NCBI GenBank assembly: GCA_002068815.1
Contig: MWAC01000111.1
Span: 1-5,540, forward strand
Reading direction: 5' to 3'
From: Firmicutes bacterium ADurb.Bin467
GTDB lineage: Bacteria; Bacillota; Clostridia; Christensenellales; Aristaeellaceae
DNA: 5,540 nucleotides
This document shows, one piece after another, positions 1-5,412 of this stretch (position 1 is the stretch's first letter; each line of letters opens with the position of its first letter). The notes under the pieces are model-generated. The model did not search any database. It was not told the origin of the DNA and saw only the letters and a list, made by a program, of their open reading frames with translations. The translations under genes and the position numbers were made by a program.

Positions 1-7
1 CCCGGGA

Positions 8-1057
8 TCAGCCGGCGAGCTGGTCGGGCGTGTAGTAGCCGGACTCGATGAGCAGCTCTTCGTAGTTGTTGACATCGGCGAACACCGGCTCGCACAGGAA
101 CGACGGCACGACCTTCACGCCGTTGTCATAGGTGGTGGTGTCGTTGACCGGCACCTCCGCGCCCTTCATGATCGCGTCGACCATCTCGACGACCTTCGAG
201 GCGAGCGTGCGGGTGTCCTTGAACACGGACATCGCCTGATAGCCCGCGATGATGTTCTTCGTGTTCGCGACGTCGCAGTCCTGGCCGGTGATGACCGGGA
301 ACTCCTCGAGCGAGAAGCCGGCGGCCTTCAGCGAGTTCACGATGCCCAGCGCCAGCGAGTCGTTCGGCGAGAGCACGATGTCGGGCGCGACGCCGTCGGA
401 GTAGTAGGCGGTCAGCAGGTTGTCCATGCGCGCCTGCGCGTCGTCGGAGCCCCAGCCGAGGATCGCGATCGTCTCAAAGTCGGTCTGGCCGGACTTCACG
501 ACGAGCTTGCCCGCGTCGATGTAGGGCTTCAGCACGTCCCACGCGCCGTTGAAGAAGTAGTAGGCGTTGTTGTCGTCGGGCGAGCCCGCGAACAGTTCGA
601 TCGTCAGGGGCTCGGTGACGTTGTCGAGGTCAAACCGCTCCTTGATGTAGGTGCCCTGGATGGTCCCGACCATGTAGTTGTCGAACGTCGCGTAGTAATC
701 GACCGCTTCGGTCTTCGTCAGAAGGCGGTCGTACGCGATGATCGGGATGCCCTCTTCCTTCGCCTGCGAGAGCACCGTGTCGAGCGCCGAGCCGTCGATC
801 GAGGCGACGACCAGCACGTCGACCTCGTTCAGGATCATGTTCTCAAGGTCGGACACCTGGCGGGCGACGTCGTTGCTGGAGTAGGTCAGGATGACCTCGT
901 AGCCGGCGGCCTCGAGCTGGGCCTTCATGTTCGCGCCGTCCTGGTTCCACCTCTGCAGGTCCTGGGTCGGCATCGCGACGCCGATCTTCCCCTCCGCCAG
1001 TGCCGACGCCGAGAAAACCAAGAGCAGTGCCAGGAACAGGGTGATAAGCTTCTTCAT
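8..1057 (-). CDS. chvE: ChvE-type multiple-monosaccharide ABC transporter substrate-binding protein
   Basis: This 349-aa protein binds monosaccharides outside the membrane and delivers them to an ABC permease of the CUT2 (ribose/xylose/ChvE) class. Residues 1-21 form a signal peptide: two lysines, a Leu/Ala-rich core, and an ALA|EG cleavage site. The mature part is a periplasmic-binding-protein type I fold (Peripla_BP_4). Stretches I recognise from Agrobacterium ChvE are GVAMPT (26-31), VASIDG (84-89), AYDRL (108-112), YYATFDN (121-127), GSPDDNNA (158-165), QARMDNLL, VITGQD, IIAGYQ, FKDTR and NGVKVVPS. Length is normal for the family. The ATG at 1057 is preferred because it begins the signal peptide and has AAAGGAG at 1069-1075 eleven bases upstream; the frame stays open 37 codons further upstream, but those codons run through the leader. 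Unlike most Gram-positive binding proteins there is no lipobox cysteine. ATPase and permease genes would be expected past the left edge, where only 7 bases remain. The family call is firm; the exact sugar cannot be read from sequence. Confidence 0.93.
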   Translation of the reverse strand: MKKLITLFLALLLVFSASALAEGKIGVAMPTQDLQRWNQDGANMKAQLEAAGYEVILTYSSNDVARQVSDLENMILNEVDVLVVASIDGSALDTVLSQAKEEGIPIIAYDRLLTKTEAVDYYATFDNYMVGTIQGTYIKERFDLDNVTEPLTIELFAGSPDDNNAYYFFNGAWDVLKPYIDAGKLVVKSGQTDFETIAILGWGSDDAQARMDNLLTAYYSDGVAPDIVLSPNDSLALGIVNSLKAAGFSLEEFPVITGQDCDVANTKNIIAGYQAMSVFKDTRTLASKVVEMVDAIMKGAEVPVNDTTTYDNGVKVVPSFLCEPVFADVNNYEELLIESGYYTPDQLAG

Positions 1058-1058
1058 G

Positions 1059-1117
1059 GGTTGGACAACTCCTTTCAATTCTGTATGGTCAGCCCGCGCT
1101 CGCGGGCAGAGCCAACC
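1059..1117 (-). promoter_or_regulatory. Structured leader around the chvE ribosome binding site
   Basis: In the minus-strand transcript a GC hairpin (GCCCGC, loop GAGC, GCGGGC; 1107-1092) lies just upstream of the AAAGGAG Shine-Dalgarno (1075-1069). It is flanked by GGTTGG (1117-1112) and CCAACC (1064-1059), which are perfectly complementary. CCAACC ends one base before the start codon. If both pairings form, the hairpin and ribosome binding site sit inside a closed loop next to the ATG. The complementarity is seen directly; a role in translational control or mRNA stability is inference. Confidence 0.45.
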
Positions 1118-1177
1118 GCTTCGGGCATCCCGCACGTTTCCGATTTGTTCCCAATTCAACCAATACAATGCGTGTGT

Positions 1178-1206
1178 ATTTTACAATATATTCCCGGTTC
1201 TGTCAA
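1178..1206 (-). promoter_or_regulatory. Sigma-A-type promoter of the chvE-like gene
   Basis: On the minus strand there is a perfect -35 hexamer TTGACA (1206-1201), a 17-bp spacer and a -10 hexamer TAAAAT (1183-1178; 5 of 6 consensus bases). Transcription would start near 1171, giving a leader of about 114 nt before the start codon at 1057. This is the best promoter match in the window. No experimental start site is available. Confidence 0.75.
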
Positions 1207-1212
1207 TAGTCG

Positions 1213-1241
1213 TTCACACAGGACAAGCCTCCATATATTCT
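1213..1241 (+). promoter_or_regulatory. Candidate promoter for the HMA/cupredoxin membrane protein gene
   Basis: A plausible plus-strand promoter has -35 TTCACA (1213-1218), a 17-bp spacer and -10 TATTCT (1236-1241; 4 of 6). An overlapping TATATT (1234-1239; 5 of 6) gives a shorter 15-bp spacer. It stands back to back with the chvE promoter, the two -35 elements being six bases apart. A second weak option is TTGAAA at 1275-1280 with a poor -10 near 1297. Both are far from consensus, so the promoter may need an activator. Confidence 0.35.
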
Positions 1242-1261
1242 ATTCATCGCGCGCCGGGAAT

Positions 1262-1275
1262 ACCCCGGGAGGGGT
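1262..1275 (+). promoter_or_regulatory. CsoR-like GC-rich inverted repeat (candidate copper operator)
   Basis: The sequence ACCCC-GGGA-GGGGT is an inverted repeat with 5-bp arms and a 4-bp spacer, preceded by AAT. Copper-responsive CsoR repressors bind operators of this general form (a TACCC arm, a short GC-rich spacer and a GGGGTA arm). The repeat lies about 20-30 bp downstream of the candidate -10 for the copper gene, a position suited to repression. The match to the CsoR class is from memory of known operators, and no csoR gene is in the window. Confidence 0.4.
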
Positions 1276-1363
1276 TGAAAAGAAAAATTCGGAGATTACA
1301 CAAAACCTCCACATCTTTTTGATACCATCACCGCATGGATTCGAAACAGGGAGGAGATCGCAT

Positions 1364-2833
1364 ATGGCTGCAAAGCGTTTGACGAGGGCGTGGACCGTGG
1401 AGGGCATGACGTGCGTAAACTGCGAGGCCAGAATCGAAAAAAGGCTCTCGGCGCTCAACGGCGTGGAGAGCGTGCGCGCGAGCTACCGCACCGGGCGCGT
1501 GGAAATCGCGTTCGACCCCGGGAGGGTCTCGCCGGAGGACATCGAGCGCGCGCTCGCGAAGGCCGGATATCCGGTCGCCGCGGACGCGAAGCCGAAATCC
1601 TCCTCCGGCGCGGCGCGCGGGCTCTTGATCGCGGCGGGGCTGCTCGTGTTCTTCCTCGTCGGAAGCCGCTTCGGGCTGTTCGCGTTCTTCAACGCGTTTC
1701 CCGAGGCGAAGGAGGGCATGGGCATCGGCATGCTGTTCGTCATAGGCCTCCTGACGTCCGTGCACTGCGTCGCGATGTGCGGCGGCATCAACCTCTCGCA
1801 GACGGTCGGCAATTCCTCGAGCGGCGCGCGGGCGCTCCGGCCGAGCATACTCTACAACCTCGGCCGCGTGATCTCGTATACGGTCGTCGGCTTCTTAGTC
1901 GGCGCGCTCGGCTCGGTCGTGAAGCTGTCGGCGGGCGTGCAGGCCGCCGTGCAGTTGATCGCCGGCGCATTCATGGTCATCATGGGCCTGAACCTGATGA
2001 ACGCGTTCCCGTGGCTTCGCAGGCTGACGCCGTCGATGCCTAAGTTCCTGTCGCGCAAGATCGCCGGGAAGCGCGAGAAAAGCAACAGCGCGCTGTACGT
2101 CGGGCTCCTGAACGGGCTGATGCCCTGCGGCCCCTTGCAGGCGATGCAGCTCTACGCGCTCTCGACCGGCAGCCCCGTGAAGGGCGCGCTCGCGATGCTG
2201 ATGTTCAGCCTGGGCACCGTGCCGCTGATGTTCGTGCTGGGAGCCCTCGGCTCCGCGCTCAGCCGCCGCTCGGCGGGAAGGATGATCGCCGTCGGCGCGG
2301 CGCTCGTCGCCGTGATGGGCGTCGCGATGCTCGGAAACGGGCTCGGCCTCGCCGGCGTCTCGATCCCGATCGCCGCGCCGAGGGACAATGTCGCGTACGC
2401 CAGCACCCTCGAGCCGACGGCGCCGGGCGCGACGAAATCGCCGTCCGAGGGGGAGAACGTGCAATACGTCACGACCGAGCTCTCGCCCTACGGCTACTCC
2501 CCGATCTCGGTGCAGGCGGGCGTCCCGGTCCAATGGACGATCCACGCGGAGCCGGGCGCGCTGAACGGCTGCAACAACCGCATACTGATCCGCGAGTACG
2601 GCATCGAAAAGCCGCTCTCCGCCGGCGACAACCTGATCGAGTTCACGCCGGAGAAGGCCGGCACGTTCGCCTACACCTGCTGGATGGGCATGATCCGAAG
2701 CTCGATCACCGTCGTAGACGGCCCGGAGGACGCCGCGGCGGACGCCGCATTGTCGGCGAGCCGGCCCCCGGCCGCGGAGACGCTGCCGCCGCTCGACGTC
2801 AATCAGATTCCCGGCTGCTCCTGCTGCCAGTAG
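1364..2833 (+). CDS. HMA - DsbD_2/TauE-SafE-like membrane - cupredoxin fusion protein, putative copper handling
   Basis: This 489-aa protein probably binds copper on both membrane faces and may move it or reducing power across. Residues 10-72 are a heavy-metal-associated domain with GMTC17VNC20. Seven hydrophobic segments follow (about 86-109, 119-141, 161-186, 190-214, 243-268, 272-298, 306-332), matching the DsbD_2/'sulfite exporter TauE/SafE' group, with HC135VAMC139GG in the second and MPC255GPL in the fifth. After a Pro/Ser linker, residues 366-451 form a cupredoxin with H394, C403 and C439-W-M441-G-M443. The tail ends in C485-S-C487-C488-Q. With the HMA domain inside, seven segments place the cupredoxin outside, so the topology is consistent. 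The ATG at 1364 has GGAGG at 1350-1354, nine bases upstream; the open frame upstream of it has no homology-like content. A two-component system follows after 44 bp. Domain calls are firm; metal, direction and partner are inferred. It could instead serve cytochrome oxidase copper loading or extracytoplasmic thiol reduction. Confidence 0.88.
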   Translation: MAAKRLTRAWTVEGMTCVNCEARIEKRLSALNGVESVRASYRTGRVEIAFDPGRVSPEDIERALAKAGYPVAADAKPKSSSGAARGLLIAAGLLVFFLVGSRFGLFAFFNAFPEAKEGMGIGMLFVIGLLTSVHCVAMCGGINLSQTVGNSSSGARALRPSILYNLGRVISYTVVGFLVGALGSVVKLSAGVQAAVQLIAGAFMVIMGLNLMNAFPWLRRLTPSMPKFLSRKIAGKREKSNSALYVGLLNGLMPCGPLQAMQLYALSTGSPVKGALAMLMFSLGTVPLMFVLGALGSALSRRSAGRMIAVGAALVAVMGVAMLGNGLGLAGVSIPIAAPRDNVAYASTLEPTAPGATKSPSEGENVQYVTTELSPYGYSPISVQAGVPVQWTIHAEPGALNGCNNRILIREYGIEKPLSAGDNLIEFTPEKAGTFAYTCWMGMIRSSITVVDGPEDAAADAALSASRPPAAETLPPLDVNQIPGCSCCQ

Positions 2834-2851
2834 CGTCAAGCGCGCCGGATG

Positions 2852-2860
2852 TGGTATAAT
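2852..2860 (+). promoter_or_regulatory. Extended -10 promoter for the two-component system
   Basis: TGG-TATAAT is a perfect -10 hexamer (2855-2860) with an extended TGn motif, located in the 44-bp gap after the copper gene. The -35 position is poor (GCGTCA at 2833-2838, 16-bp spacer), which is common for extended -10 promoters. Transcription would start near 2867, exactly where the GGAGGTG ribosome binding site (2867-2873) begins, leaving a leader of only about 11 nt. The regulator and kinase can therefore be transcribed apart from the copper gene, though no terminator separates them and read-through is likely. Confidence 0.6.
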
Positions 2861-2877
2861 ACTCCCGGAGGTGCCCC

Positions 2878-3573
2878 GTGAACCGAATACTCGTCGTCGA
2901 CGACGAACCGAAGATCATCGAAGTCGTGGCTGCGTTTCTGACCAGCCGCGGCTTTCGCGTGCTCTCGGCCGCGACCGGAAGGGCCGCTCTCGAAATCCTG
3001 CCGCATGAAAAGGTGTCCCTGGTGCTCTTGGACCTGATGCTGCCGGACATGCGCGGCGAGGACGTCTGCCTGGAGATCCGCCGCACGTCGCGCGTGCCGG
3101 TCATCATGCTGACCGCGAAGTCCGGCGAGGACGACATGGTCAACGGGCTGTCGGTCGGTGCGGACGACTACATCGCAAAGCCGTTCAGCCTGAAGGCGCT
3201 GCTCGCGCGCGTCGAGGCGGTGCTGCGCCGCTCGGCGGACGACCTGAAGCCCCTCTACAACCGCAACACCTTCGGCGACCTCGAGGTCGATTTCGAGCAG
3301 CACGCCGTCAAAAAGCGCGGCGAAATCGTGCCGCTGACGCCGAACGAGTTCAAAATCCTGTCGGCGCTCGTCAAATACCCGACGAAGGTGTTCACGCGCG
3401 ACGAGTTGATCCTCTCCGCGCTCGGCGACGAGTTCGACGGCTTTCACCGCGCGATCGACAGCCACGTGAAGAACATCCGCCAGAAGATCGAGGACGACCC
3501 GAAGAACCCGGCGTTCCTCCTGACGGTGCACGGCGTCGGCTACAAGTTCGGAGGCGCGCATGGCCGCGCGTAG
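2878..3573 (+). CDS. OmpR/PhoB-family response regulator
   Basis: This 231-aa cytoplasmic DNA-binding regulator would be phosphorylated by the kinase encoded next. The receiver domain (about 3-117) has the acidic pocket D8/D9, phospho-acceptor D52 in LLDLMLPD, T79 in MLTAK and K101 in AKPF. The C-terminal winged-helix domain (about 131-225) has LTPNEFKIL, FTRDEL, the recognition-helix region DSHVKNIRQKIE (194-205) and the closing VHGVGYKF. Length is normal for the family. The start is a GTG at 2878 with GGAGG at 2867-2871, six bases upstream; it puts the typical N-terminal RILVVDDE at residues 3-10. The gene overlaps the kinase by 14 bases and follows the copper-protein gene directly, so that gene is a likely target. 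Nothing in the regulator itself identifies the signal or the DNA site. Confidence 0.95.
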   Translation: MNRILVVDDEPKIIEVVAAFLTSRGFRVLSAATGRAALEILPHEKVSLVLLDLMLPDMRGEDVCLEIRRTSRVPVIMLTAKSGEDDMVNGLSVGADDYIAKPFSLKALLARVEAVLRRSADDLKPLYNRNTFGDLEVDFEQHAVKKRGEIVPLTPNEFKILSALVKYPTKVFTRDELILSALGDEFDGFHRAIDSHVKNIRQKIEDDPKNPAFLLTVHGVGYKFGGAHGRA

Positions 3574-4936
3574 CTTGAAGTCGAAGCTGCCGCTGACGCT
3601 CGCGGCGGTGCTTTTGCTGACCGTCGCGGTCATCAGCGCGCTGACGAATTTTCTCGTCAACCGGCAGTTCCGGCAGTACGTCGCCGACCAGCAAAGGACG
3701 AAGTCGCAGCAGCTCGTCCGGGACATCGGAAGGCAGTACGACGGCGAATGGGACGTCGATGCGCTGCACATCATCGGCATGCAGGCCATGTACGACGGCT
3801 ATCTCATCCGCGTCGAGGACGGTGCCCGGACCCTCGTCTGGGCGACCGAGGAGCACGATTCGACCTCCTGCGCCGCAATGATGGCCGACATCACGAGCCG
3901 CATGAAATCGAGCGTCAACGGCGCGTTCACGTCCACCGAGACGCCGCTTCTGTCCGGCGGCGCCTTGATCGGCTACGCGACCGTCACGTACTACGGGCCG
4001 TACTTCCTGTCCGACAGCGAATTCCAATTCCTGGCTACGCTGAACCGCGTGCTGCTCTGGGTCGGCGGCGCGTCGCTCTTGCTGTCGCTCGCGGTCGGGC
4101 TGTTGTCCGCCAGGCGGCTCATCGCGCCGGTCCTTCGCGCCGCGGCCGCCGCGAAGCGCATGGCGGACGGCGACTACCGGGAGCGCATCGCCGTCCGGAC
4201 GAACGTGCGCGAGACGGACGAACTGATCGCCTCGGTCAACCATCTGGGCGAGTCGCTCGAGAGGCAGGAGGCGCTCAGGCGGCGGCTGATCAGCGACGTC
4301 GCGCACGAGCTCCGGACGCCGCTCACGACCGTCGGCACGCACATGGAGGCAATGATCGACGGCGTGTGGGAGCCGACGCCCGAGCGCCTGCAGAGCTGCC
4401 ACGAGGAGCTCCTGCGGCTCGGCGCGCTCGTCAGCGACATGGAGAACCTCGCGCGCATCGAGGGCGCTCCGAAGCTCTCGAAGCGCCCGGTCGAATTGCG
4501 CGCGCTCGCCGACAGCGCGCTCGCGGGCTTTCAGGCGCAGCTTCTCGAGAAGGGGCTGCGGGCGGCGGCGGACGGCGGCCCCGTCGAGGTGCCGGCCGAC
4601 CCCGACCGGCTCCGGCAGGTGTTGATCAACCTGATCGCGAACGCGGTCAAGTACACGCCCGCGGGCGGCAAAATCGAAATCCGCATCTGGGAGGACGGAG
4701 ACCGCGCCGGGTTCACCGTCTCCGACACCGGCTGCGGCATCTCCGAAGGGGACCTGCCGCACGTGTTCGAGCGGTTCTACCGCGCCGACCAGTCCCGCAA
4801 CCGGATCAGCGGCGGCTCCGGCATAGGCCTCGCGATCGTCCGGTCGATCGCGGAGGCGCACGGCGGAACGGCGAGCGCCGAGAGCGCCCCCGGCAAGGGC
4901 AGTTCCTTCACGGTGTCGCTGCCGAAAAGCGTCTGA
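3560..4936 (+). CDS. HAMP-domain sensor histidine kinase, partner of the upstream regulator
   Basis: This 458-aa membrane kinase has the usual order: TM1 (about 10-33), an extracytoplasmic sensor region (34-160), TM2 (161-185), HAMP (186-236), a HisKA dimerisation domain with H249 in DVAHELRTPL, and a HATPase domain. The ATPase motifs are the N-box NLIANAVKYTP (357-367), the G1 box D389TGCGI, the F-box VFERFYR (402-408) and the G2 region GGSGIGLAIV (418-427). All residues needed for activity are present. The sensor region holds H70, M74, M77, H99, C104, M107, M108 and M115, with H99-x4-C104-x2-M107-M108 the densest cluster; beside a copper protein this suggests metal sensing, which is inference. 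The start at 3560 lies inside the end of the regulator gene, with GGAGG at 3550-3554 five bases upstream, indicating translational coupling. Envelope-stress or antibiotic sensing of the BaeS type is the alternative. Confidence 0.94.
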   Translation: MAARSLKSKLPLTLAAVLLLTVAVISALTNFLVNRQFRQYVADQQRTKSQQLVRDIGRQYDGEWDVDALHIIGMQAMYDGYLIRVEDGARTLVWATEEHDSTSCAAMMADITSRMKSSVNGAFTSTETPLLSGGALIGYATVTYYGPYFLSDSEFQFLATLNRVLLWVGGASLLLSLAVGLLSARRLIAPVLRAAAAAKRMADGDYRERIAVRTNVRETDELIASVNHLGESLERQEALRRRLISDVAHELRTPLTTVGTHMEAMIDGVWEPTPERLQSCHEELLRLGALVSDMENLARIEGAPKLSKRPVELRALADSALAGFQAQLLEKGLRAAADGGPVEVPADPDRLRQVLINLIANAVKYTPAGGKIEIRIWEDGDRAGFTVSDTGCGISEGDLPHVFERFYRADQSRNRISGGSGIGLAIVRSIAEAHGGTASAESAPGKGSSFTVSLPKSV

Positions 4937-4956
4937 TTGCAGACAAACGGTTTTTC
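4924..4956 (+). terminator. Possible weak terminator at the end of the kinase gene
   Basis: GTCTG (4931-4935) and CAGAC (4940-4944) form a 5-bp stem with an ATTG loop that overlaps the kinase stop codon. A T5 tract (4951-4955) follows six bases later, and outer GAAAA/TTTTC (4924-4928 and 4952-4956) could extend the pairing across an internal loop. The stem is short and the gap to the T tract is longer than ideal, so this may end plus-strand transcription only partly. Confidence 0.3.
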
Positions 4957-4962
4957 AACGCC

Positions 4963-4994
4963 AAAAAAGCACCGCCTGACTTCCCTTCAGGCGG
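4963..4994 (-). terminator. Rho-independent terminator of the small minus-strand gene
   Basis: CCGCCTGA (4972-4979) and TCAGGCGG (4987-4994) form a perfect 8-bp stem with a 7-nt loop. Read on the minus strand, the stem is followed after three bases by a T6 tract (4968-4963). It lies about 40 bases past the stop codon of the gene at 5035-5391. Stem, loop and T tract fit an intrinsic terminator well. On the plus strand the stem lacks a close T tract. Confidence 0.8.
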
Positions 4995-5034
4995 CGCGGT
5001 CGGTCACGCGGTTCCTTCTTGCCGGGGGCGCGGC

Positions 5035-5391
5035 TCAGCTGCGCACCGGGACGTCCCGGAGCGTGCGGGCACACGGGTCGACGATGAGCTCGACGGCCGA
5101 CGGCGAATCCGGACGCGCATCAAAGAACGGGGCCGACGGCACGGCGGCGTCCTGAAATTCCGCGTCGCGCGCGGCATTGCCGGCATCGCCGTTGTCGCCG
5201 GCGCTGCCGGTGCCGCCGGCGCTGCCGGTGCCGCCGGCCGCTTCGGATGCCCTCTCCGCGAGTACGCCGAGTACCTTCGAGAGCTCAACCTGCGAGCACG
5301 AGCGCAAGCAGTCGGAGACCGCGAGCAGCATGGCGCCCGCAATCAGTAGCGACAACACCGCCGAAAATGCCACCAGCCATCCCCTCCGCAT
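5035..5391 (-). CDS. Small membrane-anchored protein of unknown function
   Basis: I do not recognise this 118-aa protein. Residues 1-4 (MRRG) are basic, and about 5-26 form one hydrophobic segment that acts as signal anchor or signal peptide. C28 and C32 follow directly (C-L-R-S-C), but there is no lipobox. A short amphipathic stretch (about 34-51, VELSKVLGVLAERASEA) leads into a Gly/Ser/Ala/Thr-rich linker (52-74) with two GGTGSA repeats, then an acidic Pro-containing region and a C-terminal part with C107. The bulk should lie outside the membrane. The ATG at 5391 is chosen because AGGGGGTG (5405-5398) sits six bases upstream and translation begins just before the hydrophobic segment; the frame stays open 25 codons further upstream but runs through the -10 box. 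A promoter and a clean terminator frame the gene, which supports it more than its composition does. It converges on the kinase gene with a 98-bp gap. Confidence 0.62.
   Translation of the reverse strand: MRRGWLVAFSAVLSLLIAGAMLLAVSDCLRSCSQVELSKVLGVLAERASEAAGGTGSAGGTGSAGDNGDAGNAARDAEFQDAAVPSAPFFDARPDSPSAVELIVDPCARTLRDVPVRS
5196..5238 (-). repeat. 18-bp in-frame tandem repeat (2.4 copies)
   Basis: A perfect 18-bp period runs over 43 bases. On the minus strand it encodes two tandem GGTGSA units plus a partial copy in the linker of the small membrane protein. Because 18 is a multiple of three, copy number can change without a frameshift. Confidence 0.85.
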
Positions 5392-5412
5392 CCGCCGCAC
5401 CCCCTGTGCTCC

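Noticed and set aside
1058..1168. 37-codon upstream extension of the chvE-like frame
   Set aside because: It runs through the leader hairpin and would begin only a few bases after the mapped-by-sequence start site; the ATG at 1057 has the Shine-Dalgarno and begins the signal peptide.
1186..1240. 8-bp direct repeat ATATATTC (1186-1193 and 1233-1240) in the divergent region
   Set aside because: Low-complexity AT-rich text that overlaps promoter elements; two copies are not enough to infer a binding site.
1061..1363. Upstream extension of the copper-protein frame
   Set aside because: It lies across the divergent promoters and the leader; GGAGG at 1350-1354 serves the ATG at 1364, directly before the HMA domain.
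1335..1382. 15-codon upstream ORF overlapping the start of the copper gene
   Set aside because: No Shine-Dalgarno precedes its ATG, and such short overlapping frames are expected by chance.
1895..2839. 314-codon minus-strand frame opposite the copper gene
   Set aside because: Composition rich in Arg, Ala and His, typical of a shadow frame in GC-rich DNA; the plus-strand gene has clear domains.
3392..4861. 489-codon minus-strand frame opposite the regulator and kinase genes
   Set aside because: Shadow of the kinase gene, with Arg/Ala/Gly-rich text and no recognisable motif; the plus-strand reading is fully conserved.
4937..5155. 72-codon plus-strand frame starting right after the kinase stop
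   Set aside because: It starts with TTG without a Shine-Dalgarno, runs through the terminator hairpin and is antisense to the small membrane protein.
3748..5349. 533-codon plus-strand frame through the kinase and past it
   Set aside because: Arg/His/Ala-rich shadow frame which also reads through the terminator at 4963-4994.
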